A DNA stretch of 35,120 nt from contig JAFGIG010000057.1 of assembly GCA_016929715.1 (NCBI GenBank), positions 1 to 35,120 of the forward strand. Direction: 5' to 3'. Shown here piece after piece: positions 18,946 to 27,213 of the stretch. This DNA comes from Caldifarciminota bacterium. Its GTDB lineage: Bacteria > SDB-A. Every line of letters begins with the position of its first letter. The first letter of the stretch is position 1. Position numbers and translations under genes: made by a program. Below the pieces are notes generated by a model. The model saw only the letters and a list, made by a program, of their open reading frames with translations, was not told the origin of the DNA and did not search any database.

Positions 18946-19818
18946 ATGATGAAAGTTGACATCTTTTCTATAATTTCAAAAGAGTTTTCCGGAGAGGGAA
19001 TATTCAGCCCCGGACTCATCCAAAAAGCCGCGGAACTGACCGGCGCCAAAACCAGCTTTTATAAAGCCCAAACGGATAAAGTTAAAATATATTTCTATAC
19101 GTTTTTCAAAAGAGGAAAAATGCTTCCTGTCCCTGCTTTTTCGTATTCTTGCATATCGAAAATCGAAAAAAGAAATGAAGGAAAGAGCTTCGAAAGGCAC
19201 ATGCTTTCCCTCGCGAAGGAAATTTCAGGAGTCATTCCCCGCAGGTCTGTCATACTTGTCTCTCCTGAAATTCCTGATGTAAGGCCTTTTATCTGGAATG
19301 GTTTTAAGGCAGAAACTTTATATACCTATATAGCCGAACCTGGATGGCAAGCAGATTATATTGAGAGGGAAGAACTGAAACAGATCCGTAAGGCTGAAGG
19401 CGCGGATCAAAGAATCGAAGAGGACTGCGATATAGATCTTCTGTCGAACATGGTTTTCAACTCGTATTCAAGGCACGGCAAGAAACCGCCTTACGACAGA
19501 ACATACTTGACGGAAATGATGAGAAAAGCCCTAGAGTTAAAAATAATGGGTTTGAAAATCGCCTGTTCCTCCAACGGCACTCCTTCGGCTTTCAGAGCTT
19601 CACTCAGGGGAAGGACAACCGGATACGACTGGCTGGCCGGATCTACGGAAACAGGCCTTTCGTTGGGTATGAATTCTCTCCTTCTCAAGAGGTTGATAAT
19701 GGAAGAAACTGCATCGGGCAGAATATTCGATCTCTGCGGCGCAAACACGGAGAGCGTATCTTTTTTTAAGGCCGGTTTCGGGCTAAAGCTTTTGAGATAT
19801 TCAAAGCTCACAAGATGA
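18946..19818 (+). CDS. GNAT/FemAB-like acyltransferase
   Basis: C-terminal SAFRASLRGRTTGYDWLAGST...LGMNSLLLKRLIMEETASGRIFDLCGANTESVSFFKAGFG resembles the FemAB/GNAT fold. Confidence 0.6.
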   Translation: MMKVDIFSIISKEFSGEGIFSPGLIQKAAELTGAKTSFYKAQTDKVKIYFYTFFKRGKMLPVPAFSYSCISKIEKRNEGKSFERHMLSLAKEISGVIPRRSVILVSPEIPDVRPFIWNGFKAETLYTYIAEPGWQADYIEREELKQIRKAEGADQRIEEDCDIDLLSNMVFNSYSRHGKKPPYDRTYLTEMMRKALELKIMGLKIACSSNGTPSAFRASLRGRTTGYDWLAGSTETGLSLGMNSLLLKRLIMEETASGRIFDLCGANTESVSFFKAGFGLKLLRYSKLTR

Positions 19819-21143
19819 TAAAAATACTAGATCTTTCCTTGTCTGTTCAAGAAAAAAAAACCCGCGGAATTATTGAGTCAGCGCTCGAACTTTCCGGTCT
19901 TTTCTACTCTTTGTCGGCAAAAACCCCTTGTGATATTGTCTTCGCCGGCGGCGGCAGAAAAGGGCTTTTTAAGTCGAAACTTGAGATAGGGACAGAAAAA
20001 TACTCTGAGCTGGCAAATCTTTTCTCTGACAGAAAAATTACGGAAGGCTTTACGCTTGAAGATATGGCGGAAGATTTAGTCCTGAAGATAAAAGCGGTTT
20101 TCCCGGACAGGGCTTTTTTTATTTCGCGTTGGCCGGCAGGAGCCCCTTACGCGGTCTCGCCGACTCACGACGTTGACAGGACTCGTTTTTTTTCTTCGAC
20201 TAATTTTATCCGGAACCTGCTGAAAAAAAATCACTCTTATTCTCTTTCAGACGCCGTGAAATTTTTTCTTTCTCCGGAAAAAGACCCTTATTTCTGCATA
20301 GAAAAACTATGCGCAAGCGAGAACGCAATTGGAATAAGATCGACTTTCTTTTTTCTCGCCGTAAAGAGAGACGAGCACGGCAGGCGATACGACATATCGA
20401 AAATGAGGGACACCGTCAGGGATATATCCGGCGGGGGCTGGGAGCCGGCGCTTCACGCGAGCATCGAATCGAAGAGTAAGCCAAAAAAACTTGTAAGAGA
20501 GAGAAAAAAAGTAGAAAAAGCGGCAGGGCAAAAAATTACGGGAATCAGATATCATTATCTTCTCGAAGACGAAAACATCCTTTATGACGCGGACCTTTCG
20601 GGATTCGGCTACGATTCTTCGATAGCTCATCCCAGCAGATGGGAGCTGAAGCGACCCTCGTGTTCATATTACATGCCATGGCACAAAGGAGTTGAGAGAT
20701 ACCTCAGAATCATTGAGTTTCCCGTGACGGTTACGGACATGGCTCTGCTCGCCGGTCAAGAATACGCTACAGACTATATTGAGTTCTTGAAAAAGAGAAA
20801 AGGTGTTCTAAACCTTCTTTGGCATCAGAGGCTGTTTTCCGAAATGTATTCTGACAGCTTGAAGAAAATTTATTTTGAGATAATAGAAGACGCGAAAAAA
20901 GACAGGGCATGGATAGCTCCGCTCGGTCAAATTGCTGATTTCATAGAGGCAAAAAGAGCCTTGAGAGCATGCCCGGGCGGGAAAATCTTTCGGGCAGGAT
21001 CAGGTTTGATGAACGCGGAAATATATGTAGCAAAAGCATCTTGCGCGTTGAAGGTCATTGGCAGAGGAAATGTCCAGAGAAAGAGCGAAAACAGATACGG
21101 CGTATCGCTTTATGAAGGAGACGAAATTGTGTTTTGCACGTGA
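19815..21143 (+). CDS. polysaccharide deacetylase-like protein (NodB/CE4-like, DUF7033-type)
   Basis: YAVSPTHDVDRTRF (THDVD in place of TFDD), EPALHASIESKSKPKKLVRERKKVEKAAGQKITGIRYHYLLED, LNLLWHQRLF. Confidence 0.65.
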   Translation: MIKILDLSLSVQEKKTRGIIESALELSGLFYSLSAKTPCDIVFAGGGRKGLFKSKLEIGTEKYSELANLFSDRKITEGFTLEDMAEDLVLKIKAVFPDRAFFISRWPAGAPYAVSPTHDVDRTRFFSSTNFIRNLLKKNHSYSLSDAVKFFLSPEKDPYFCIEKLCASENAIGIRSTFFFLAVKRDEHGRRYDISKMRDTVRDISGGGWEPALHASIESKSKPKKLVRERKKVEKAAGQKITGIRYHYLLEDENILYDADLSGFGYDSSIAHPSRWELKRPSCSYYMPWHKGVERYLRIIEFPVTVTDMALLAGQEYATDYIEFLKKRKGVLNLLWHQRLFSEMYSDSLKKIYFEIIEDAKKDRAWIAPLGQIADFIEAKRALRACPGGKIFRAGSGLMNAEIYVAKASCALKVIGRGNVQRKSENRYGVSLYEGDEIVFCT

Positions 21144-22299
21144 CATAAACACCAAAGAAGTCTTGATGATCGTTTATTCGAACGCGCCATCAGACAGGAG
21201 AATTACGAGGGAGGCGAAAGCGCTTGCTGAAAACGGTTTTGTCGTTAATGTAGTTTATCCGTCGGTTTCCCGGGCTAAAATAAACAAAAAGGGAAATATA
21301 ACATATATACCCGCTCTGACAGGTGTATGGATGAAAACCACTTTTAGGTTTTTAGTATTCTGGATGGTTTCCCTGACGAAGAAAAAATATCTAAAACCAG
21401 CAGTGGTTCATTGCCACGATGCCAACACTCTCCCCGCCGGTTATCTTCTTTCCAGAATATACAGATGCCATTTAATCTATGACAGCCATGAATGGACTGC
21501 TGGAGTAAAAGAGCTCAAAAACAGGAAAATAAAAAGATTTATTTGGTCAGTGACTGAAAAATATTTCGCTCAAAAAGCAGATGCCGTGATTACTGTAAAC
21601 GGTCACATTTCGAGAATGCTGAGACGATACAGAAAACTCAGGGGAACTCCTTTTGTAGTTATGAACGCCAGCGAACTCAAACCGTCGAAAAGAGGACAAA
21701 AAAGAAAATCTTGCCCAAAAACAGTTGTATATCACAGCGCGCTTGTCTGGGGTAGAGGATTTGAAAAAATACTTCATTCTTTTGCACAACTCGACGGAGC
21801 CCGAATGATAGTTTTCGGCGAAGGTGACGCGAAAGAGACTTTTATGAAAAAGGCAAAGGAATCCGGAGCAGACGTGATTTTCGCGGGATGGGCAGAAGGC
21901 GACGAACTCGCGATCCGGATTCAAAACGCCGATGTCGGGCTGTCAATGATATCAGGAGACTGCATAAACAACAGGCTGTCCTCCGCTAACAAGATTTTTG
22001 ATTATGCGTGCCTCGGAATTCCGCAGTTAGGATCGAACTATCCGGTAATGCGCGAATTAATTGAAAAAAAAGCGATAGGTCTATGCGCAGATGAAAAAGA
22101 CCCGGAAAGCATTGTTTCGGCTCTAAAAAAACTGCTTTTCGATGAAAATACAAAGAAGATTATTATAGAAAACCTTAGAGCTGAAAAAGATCAATATTCC
22201 TGGGACAGAGAAAAGAAGAAGCTTCTTGAAATTTATGAGAAGCTTTTAAGGAAAAGAAATAAAAGTGATCAGATACAGGTTTTGCCCAGTTTGCTCTGA
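21112..22299 (+). CDS. glycosyltransferase (GT4-like)
   Basis: VLMIVYSNAPSDRRITREAKALAENGFVVNVVYPS, VVHCHDANTLPAGYLLSRIY, LIYDSHEW, SSANKIFDYACLGIPQLGSNYPVMRELI. Start at 21112 (MKETKLCF) preferred over 21058, which overlaps deeply. Confidence 0.85.
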   Translation: MKETKLCFARDINTKEVLMIVYSNAPSDRRITREAKALAENGFVVNVVYPSVSRAKINKKGNITYIPALTGVWMKTTFRFLVFWMVSLTKKKYLKPAVVHCHDANTLPAGYLLSRIYRCHLIYDSHEWTAGVKELKNRKIKRFIWSVTEKYFAQKADAVITVNGHISRMLRRYRKLRGTPFVVMNASELKPSKRGQKRKSCPKTVVYHSALVWGRGFEKILHSFAQLDGARMIVFGEGDAKETFMKKAKESGADVIFAGWAEGDELAIRIQNADVGLSMISGDCINNRLSSANKIFDYACLGIPQLGSNYPVMRELIEKKAIGLCADEKDPESIVSALKKLLFDENTKKIIIENLRAEKDQYSWDREKKKLLEIYEKLLRKRNKSDQIQVLPSLL

Positions 22300-22396
22300 G
22301 GAGCTTTCAAGAAGAAAAAAGGCTGATATGCCCTTTTTGCCTTTCAGATGCAACAGAGAAGCTTTGACTGATTATTGTAAAAAAAGGAAAATGTGA
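22265..22396 (+). pseudogene. small zinc-ribbon ORF, apparently frameshifted in an A6 run (or genuinely truncated)
   Basis: Frame 0 reads VIRYRFCPVCSEELSRRKKADMPFLPFRC...; shifting +1 in the A-run 22315-22320 gives ...RRKRLICPFCLSDATEKL* (stop 22365-22367), restoring a second CPxC knuckle. Absent from the supplied ORF track. Confidence 0.5.
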
Positions 22397-22917
22397 AGGC
22401 TCTTAACGCCGGTGAAAGCGAACTCGGAATAATTATCAGAGGAGAAGCTTCTGAAAAGATAGACCGATGGAGATCCGTGTTTGATCCGTATTTTAACATT
22501 CTGCCCCCTCATATAACTCTTTCAGAAATACCTTTTCTCGATAAAAAAGAGTGGTCATTGAAAAAGAATGAGATAGAGGATGTTTTATCCGGATTCAGGA
22601 CTTTCGAAGTCCAAGTCTCGAAAGCAGGCGTTTTTACCTTTCCCGAAAAAGTTCTTTGGCTTAAACCTGACGATAGAGGGGAAATAGAGAATATAAGAAA
22701 GGCTCTGGGGTTTGTTTGCCCCGGATATTTCAAAGATCTATCCTATTATATAAAACACATTACAGTAGGTTTTTTTGAAGAAGAAAAAAGACTTTTCCGG
22801 GCCAAAAACATTTTGGAAAAAAAATTTGAAAGAATTCTTTTCTCCGTTGAAAGGATATCCTATATGGTCATGGAGAGAGAAAATCTTTTCAGCGAAGCCG
22901 ATTACATAAAACTGTAA
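22393..22917 (+). CDS. 2H phosphoesterase superfamily protein (2'-5' RNA ligase-like)
   Basis: NILPPHITLSEIPF and YIKHITVGFFEEEK: paired HxT motifs; GTG start overlapping the upstream TGA. Confidence 0.75.
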   Translation: MKALNAGESELGIIIRGEASEKIDRWRSVFDPYFNILPPHITLSEIPFLDKKEWSLKKNEIEDVLSGFRTFEVQVSKAGVFTFPEKVLWLKPDDRGEIENIRKALGFVCPGYFKDLSYYIKHITVGFFEEEKRLFRAKNILEKKFERILFSVERISYMVMERENLFSEADYIKL

Positions 22918-22950
22918 AAAAAAAAGCGGGAAAACCCCGCTTTTTTTTTG
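22917..22950. terminator. bidirectional intrinsic terminator between convergent genes
   Basis: AAAAAAAAGCGGG AAAA CCCGC TTTTTTTTT: GC stem with A-tract on one side and T-tract on the other, between the 22393-22917 (+) and 22970-23446 (-) genes. Confidence 0.9.
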
Positions 22951-22969
22951 GATATATTTTTTTGGATAA

Positions 22970-23446
22970 TTACATATCCATGTCTATTTTCCAGGCTCCG
23001 TTTTCATTTATAAGAGTTATTTCATCTTCTTCGTCGCCGGATTTGACTTTGACAGTGGCTTTGTCGCCGTCTATTGTCTCGGAGATTACCGAGTAATCTA
23101 TATCCTTGAACGGGTTTTCTTCAGGTGACATAGAAAGGATTTTGGCAAGTCTCTGCCTCGGGTTCATTGCTTTGAATTCATCGAGAGATACACCGAGTTC
23201 TTTTTCGAATTCGGCTTTCATGTCGGGGTCGGCTTCGGCGAAAGAGAAAATCATGTCAAAAGCTTCAGAGGCTTTGTTGACTGATTTGTCGGACATAAAA
23301 CCGACGGCTTTTTCGTAGTTTCCGGCCTTCATGGCGGCGGCGAATTCGTTTACAACATCCGAAGGGCCCGAGCTCTTCTTGAAACAGCCGAAAGAAGCTA
23401 TCAGAGCCAAACCTAATACCACGCTAATCGCTATCTTTCTTGTCAT
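22970..23446 (-). CDS. putative lipoprotein, NTF2-like/DUF4878-like
   Basis: MTRKIAISVVLGLALIASFGCFKKSS lipobox; SDVVNEFAAAMKAGNYEKAVGFMSDKS...DKATVKVKSGDEEDEITLINENGAWKIDMDM. SD GGAGG before ATG. Confidence 0.75.
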   Translation of the reverse strand: MTRKIAISVVLGLALIASFGCFKKSSGPSDVVNEFAAAMKAGNYEKAVGFMSDKSVNKASEAFDMIFSFAEADPDMKAEFEKELGVSLDEFKAMNPRQRLAKILSMSPEENPFKDIDYSVISETIDGDKATVKVKSGDEEDEITLINENGAWKIDMDM

Positions 23447-23484
23447 AAGATTCCTCCTTTTGTTTTTGAAAAACAACGTCTGGT

Positions 23485-23513
23485 TTTATAACAGCTAATA
23501 ATCTTTTTGTCAA
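23485..23513 (-). promoter_or_regulatory. sigma70-type promoter for the lipoprotein gene
   Basis: On the minus strand: TTGACA - 17 nt - TATAAA, ~38 nt upstream of the ATG at 23446. Confidence 0.8.
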
Positions 23514-23620
23514 CAATAAAAAATGTCTCAAATGAAAGTTGTAATATAAGGTATAAATATGGTAGATTTACAATTTCAAGTAAAAAGAAATTAAAAGTAA
23601 CAAACCATGGGTTTATGATT

Positions 23621-23642
23621 AAGCGGATGCCGCTTTTTTTTT
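23621..23642 (+). terminator. intrinsic terminator/attenuator-like hairpin in the nusA leader
   Basis: AAGCGG ATG CCGCTT followed by T-run (23634-23642), ending just upstream of the nusA SD (GAGGAGG). Confidence 0.65.
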
Positions 23643-23657
23643 AGTCGAGGAGGGCAA

Positions 23658-24914
23658 GTGATCAACTTCGGTGAAGAAATAATTGACACAATAAAAGAGA
23701 TTTCAATAGACAAGGATCTGGAGGAGGAAGTCCTTCAAAGAGCTATCGAAGAGACGCTTGTTTCCGCTTTCAAGAAAGTCCACGGCAGAGTTGACGGCGT
23801 GGAAGTCAAAATAAATGAAAAAGGCGCCATAGAAGCTTTCATAGAATTAGAGGTTGTAGAAAAGGTAGAGGAACCTGACCTCGAAATTTCCATAACTGAT
23901 GCCGTGGAGCTCAATCCCGCTGCTGTTCTCGGAGACAAGGTCCATAAACCTCTCAGCCTCAAAGAGCTGACCAAAGGAAACATACTCAACATTAGAACCC
24001 TGCTTGGACAGAAGATAAAAGAGGCTGAAAAAGAAAGAGTTTTAAGCGAATTCAAGGTCAAAATCGGAGAGATAGTAAGCGGGCAGGTCCAGCAGGTCGG
24101 AAAAAATTCCATTATAGTGGACCTCGGCAAATCCGAAGGCATGCTTTCAGGAAAAGATCAGATATCCAAAGAGAGATGGCATCAGGGGCAGAGGATAAAA
24201 GCCCTGATAATGGACATACAGGAAAAGCAGAAAAGCCCTTATGTTGTTCTTTCGAGGACGAGCAACGATTTTCTAATAAAACTTTTCCTTAACGAAGTTC
24301 CTGAGATATATGAAGGAATAATAAAGATAATGTCCGTTGCGAGAGATCCCGGAGAAAGAGCTAAGATATCTGTTTCTTCGAAAGATGAGAGGATAGATCC
24401 TGTGGGAGCCTGCGTCGGTATGAAAGGTTCAAGGGTTCAGTCCATTGTCAAGGAACTGAGCGGTGAAAAAATAGATATTGTCCTATGGTCCCAAGAGCCG
24501 GAAGTTTTCATCAGCAGAGCTCTCGCGCCGGCAGTAATAGAAAAGATAAAACTAGACGAACAGGAGAAAAAGGCGCTTGTAGTCGTAGCCGACGATCAAT
24601 ATCTTCTCGCGATAGGCAAAAACGGACAGAATGCAAGGCTGGCGAGTAAACTCACGGGATGGAAAATAGATATATCGAATATTACTTCGGTAAAAGAAAA
24701 CCGAAGAAACGATTTTTTGAAAAAGACGACCCCGGACAAGCTTACGGTGCTTTCAAAAAAAATAACTAAAATTCTCGCCAAGAACTATGAGGAACTGCTC
24801 GCGCTCAATACTGCGACCGACGAAGAAATTCTGTCGCTCAAAGGAATCAAGGAAGAAGACATCCCCGAAATAAGAAAAGCTATCGACGAAATTAGCGAAA
24901 TGTCGGAGATGTAA
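23658..24914 (+). CDS. nusA: transcription termination/antitermination factor NusA
   Basis: NusA N-domain, S1 domain (GEIVSGQVQQVGKNSIIVDLGKSEGML), KH domains (RIDPVGACVGMKGSRVQSIVKELSGEKIDIVLW; LAIGKNGQNARLASKLTGWKIDI); GTG start. Confidence 0.95.
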   Translation: MINFGEEIIDTIKEISIDKDLEEEVLQRAIEETLVSAFKKVHGRVDGVEVKINEKGAIEAFIELEVVEKVEEPDLEISITDAVELNPAAVLGDKVHKPLSLKELTKGNILNIRTLLGQKIKEAEKERVLSEFKVKIGEIVSGQVQQVGKNSIIVDLGKSEGMLSGKDQISKERWHQGQRIKALIMDIQEKQKSPYVVLSRTSNDFLIKLFLNEVPEIYEGIIKIMSVARDPGERAKISVSSKDERIDPVGACVGMKGSRVQSIVKELSGEKIDIVLWSQEPEVFISRALAPAVIEKIKLDEQEKKALVVVADDQYLLAIGKNGQNARLASKLTGWKIDISNITSVKENRRNDFLKKTTPDKLTVLSKKITKILAKNYEELLALNTATDEEILSLKGIKEEDIPEIRKAIDEISEMSEM

Positions 24915-24941
24915 AATTGAGAAAAAATTTTAGGGGGACAG

Positions 24942-27083
24942 ATGGGTAATAAAAGAATATATCAAGCCGCCAAAGAATTCGGGTTGACTTCGATAGCTTT
25001 GGTCAATCTTCTTCAGAGTCTTGGATATGAAGTTAAAAATCATATGAGCACTATGCTTCCGGATATGGAAAACGCCGTCAGGAAGAGGTTCGACGAAGAA
25101 AGAGAAGCTGCAAGACTCGAAGAAGAAAAAAAGAAAAAAATGCACGAATCAGAAGCCGCACCCGACAAGAAAAAAGACGGTAAAAAAACCAAAAGACGCA
25201 GAAAATTCGTCGACAAAGTCGTCGTGGACACAAAGCTCACGCAGACCCTTCACCAGATAAGGACGGGAGACAAGAGAAAAAAGAGAAAAATCGACGTTAA
25301 AGCTCCGGCAGAGCAGGTTCAGGAAGAAAAGAAAGTTCTAAGAGTCAGCGAATTCATGTCGGTAACGGAACTTTCCAAACGACTCGACGTAGGGCCGAAC
25401 GACATTATTTCCATTTGCCTTTCACTCGGACTTGTTGTTTCGGTGAATCAGCGCCTGGACATTGACGTAATATCGGCGGTCGCGGACGAATTCGGTTATG
25501 AGGTAGAACTTCTTCCTGAATGGGGAGAAGACATCCTTGACACCGATACGGACGAAGAAGAAAAAGAGATTCAGCTCGGCAAGCGCGCTCCAATAGTTTC
25601 AGTTATGGGGCATGTAGATCACGGCAAGACTTCACTTCTCGATTTCATAAGAAGAAGCAGAGTCGCCGAGCAGGAAGTGGGCTCCATTACACAGCATATC
25701 AGCGCCTATGAAGTCGTTCACAATAAAGACAAGATAACATTTCTCGACACTCCGGGGCATGAATTGTTCACGGCCATGAGGGCGAGGGGAGCACAGCTCA
25801 CTGATATATGCGTGCTCGTTGTGGCAGTGAACGACGGTGTTAAACCGCAAACCGTTGAAGCTATAGACCACGTCAAAGCCGCAGGGATACCTATTATTGT
25901 CGCTCTGAACAAGATAGACCTCGGAAAGGCAAACATAGAAAAAGTCAAACAGCAACTGCTCGAGCGCAAGATAATGGTGGAAGATTACGGCGGAAAAGTT
26001 CAGTGCGTCCCTATATCCGCCAAAACAGGAGAGGGAATAGACGAACTGCTCGACGCGATTCTCATAGAAGCCGAGATGCTCGACCTGAAAACTTCTTTTG
26101 AAGCTAAGGCAAAGGGAACGATAATTGAGGCTTCAGTGGAAAAAGGTAGAGGAATGATGGCGGACATACTCATAACCGAAGGAGTCGCGAAAATTGGCGA
26201 TCCTTTCATAGCCGGCAGTTCTTCGGGTAGAATCCGGGCGATGTTCAACGAACTCGACGAAAAAATTGACAATGTCATGCCGTCACAGCCCGTAAAAATA
26301 ATGGGTTTCGACAAACTTCCCGATGTAGGCGACACGTTTCAAGTGGTGCAAGAGGAGAGAAAAGCGAGAGAAATTGCGAGAAAGCGAATCCTTGTCGAGA
26401 AATTCCAGCAGAGCAGAATGAAAACTTTCACCGCCGAGACTTTGCAAAGCGTTCTCGAAAACGGAGAACAGAACAAACTGAACCTTATTCTGAAATGCGA
26501 TGTGGGCGGATCTCTTGAAGCCCTTGCGGACGGTTTGGCCAGGCTTCCACAAGACGAGATAAGCCTCACTATTGTTCACAAAGCAGTTGGTCCGGTCAAT
26601 GAAAACGATGTTTTACTCGCCCAGTCTTCCGGCGCCATTATTATCGCCTACAATGTTCCTGTAAGGACGGAAGCCTCTAAACTCGCGGTCGCGAGAAAAA
26701 TCGTCATTAAATCATACAATATAATATTCGAAGCCATAGAATCGATAAGAAAAGCGATGAGCGGGCTTCTCGAACCTGAATACGAAGAAAGAATAATAGG
26801 AAAAGCCGAGATAAGAAATGTCTTCGTGATATCGAAGGCAGGGGTGATTTGCGGGAGTTATGTCTTTGACGGCGAAATCAAGAGAGGGGCTTACGCAAGG
26901 CTCAAGAGGAAAGGAGAAATCCTCCATCAGGGCAAAATAAATTCCCTCAAAAGATTCAAAGACGATGTCAGAAAAGTAGAGACGAATTTTGAATGCGGCA
27001 TAAGTATAGAAAATCTCGGCGACGCTCAGGAAGGTGACATAATAGAATGCTGCGAAAAAGTCTTGATGACCAGGGAATTGTGA
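24942..27083 (+). CDS. infB: translation initiation factor IF-2
   Basis: [37 protein letters not shown]-like motif, [33 protein letters not shown]2-N domains at the N-terminus. Confidence 0.97.
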   Translation: MGNKRIYQAAKEFGLTSIALVNLLQSLGYEVKNHMSTMLPDMENAVRKRFDEEREAARLEEEKKKKMHESEAAPDKKKDGKKTKRRRKFVDKVVVDTKLTQTLHQIRTGDKRKKRKIDVKAPAEQVQEEKKVLRVSEFMSVTELSKRLDVGPNDIISICLSLGLVVSVNQRLDIDVISAVADEFGYEVELLPEWGEDILDTDTDEEEKEIQLGKRAPIVSVMGHVDHGKTSLLDFIRRSRVAEQEVGSITQHISAYEVVHNKDKITFLDTPGHELFTAMRARGAQLTDICVLVVAVNDGVKPQTVEAIDHVKAAGIPIIVALNKIDLGKANIEKVKQQLLERKIMVEDYGGKVQCVPISAKTGEGIDELLDAILIEAEMLDLKTSFEAKAKGTIIEASVEKGRGMMADILITEGVAKIGDPFIAGSSSGRIRAMFNELDEKIDNVMPSQPVKIMGFDKLPDVGDTFQVVQEERKAREIARKRILVEKFQQSRMKTFTAETLQSVLENGEQNKLNLILKCDVGGSLEALADGLARLPQDEISLTIVHKAVGPVNENDVLLAQSSGAIIIAYNVPVRTEASKLAVARKIVIKSYNIIFEAIESIRKAMSGLLEPEYEERIIGKAEIRNVFVISKAGVICGSYVFDGEIKRGAYARLKRKGEILHQGKINSLKRFKDDVRKVETNFECGISIENLGDAQEGDIIECCEKVLMTREL

Positions 27084-27085
27084 TG

Positions 27086-27159
27086 TGGCGGCACAGGGAT
27101 TCGAACCCTAGACCTCCGGATTATGATTCCGCTGCTCTAACCAGCTGAGCTATGCCGCC
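27086..27159 (-). tRNA. tRNA with CAT anticodon (elongator Met or Ile2)
   Basis: Reverse complement GGCGGCATAGCTCAGCTGGTTAGAGCAGCGGAATCATAATCCGGAGGTCTAGGGTTCGAATCCCTGTGCCGCCA folds as a cloverleaf; acceptor GGCGGCA/TGCCGCC. The anticodon stem lacks the GGG/CCC signature of initiator tRNA. Confidence 0.9.
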
Positions 27160-27172
27160 GGGAAAAAAAAAG

Positions 27173-27201
27173 ATTATCCTAAATAATCGGATTCAAGTCA
27201 A
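27173..27201 (-). promoter_or_regulatory. sigma70-type promoter for the minus-strand tRNA
   Basis: On the minus strand: TTGACT - 17 nt - GATAAT, with the -10 ~14 nt from the mature tRNA 5' end. Confidence 0.75.
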
Positions 27202-27213
27202 GCGGATGTTGAT

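Noticed and set aside
22314-22322. A_AAA_AAG slippery heptamer (dnaX-like -1 frameshift site) in the zinc-ribbon ORF
   Set aside because: A -1 shift here reads GGC TGA and stops at once; the motif-restoring frame is +1, so a programmed -1 site does not explain it.
23529-23568. Possible + strand promoter for nusA (TTGTAA-18-TAGATT)
   Set aside because: Only 4/6 matches at each box in an AT-rich region with several equally weak alternatives; not reported as a feature.
25080-25300. Repetitive Lys/Glu-rich tract as a possible repeat element
   Set aside because: It is the normal charged linker between the IF2 N-terminal domains, with no nucleotide-level periodic repeat.
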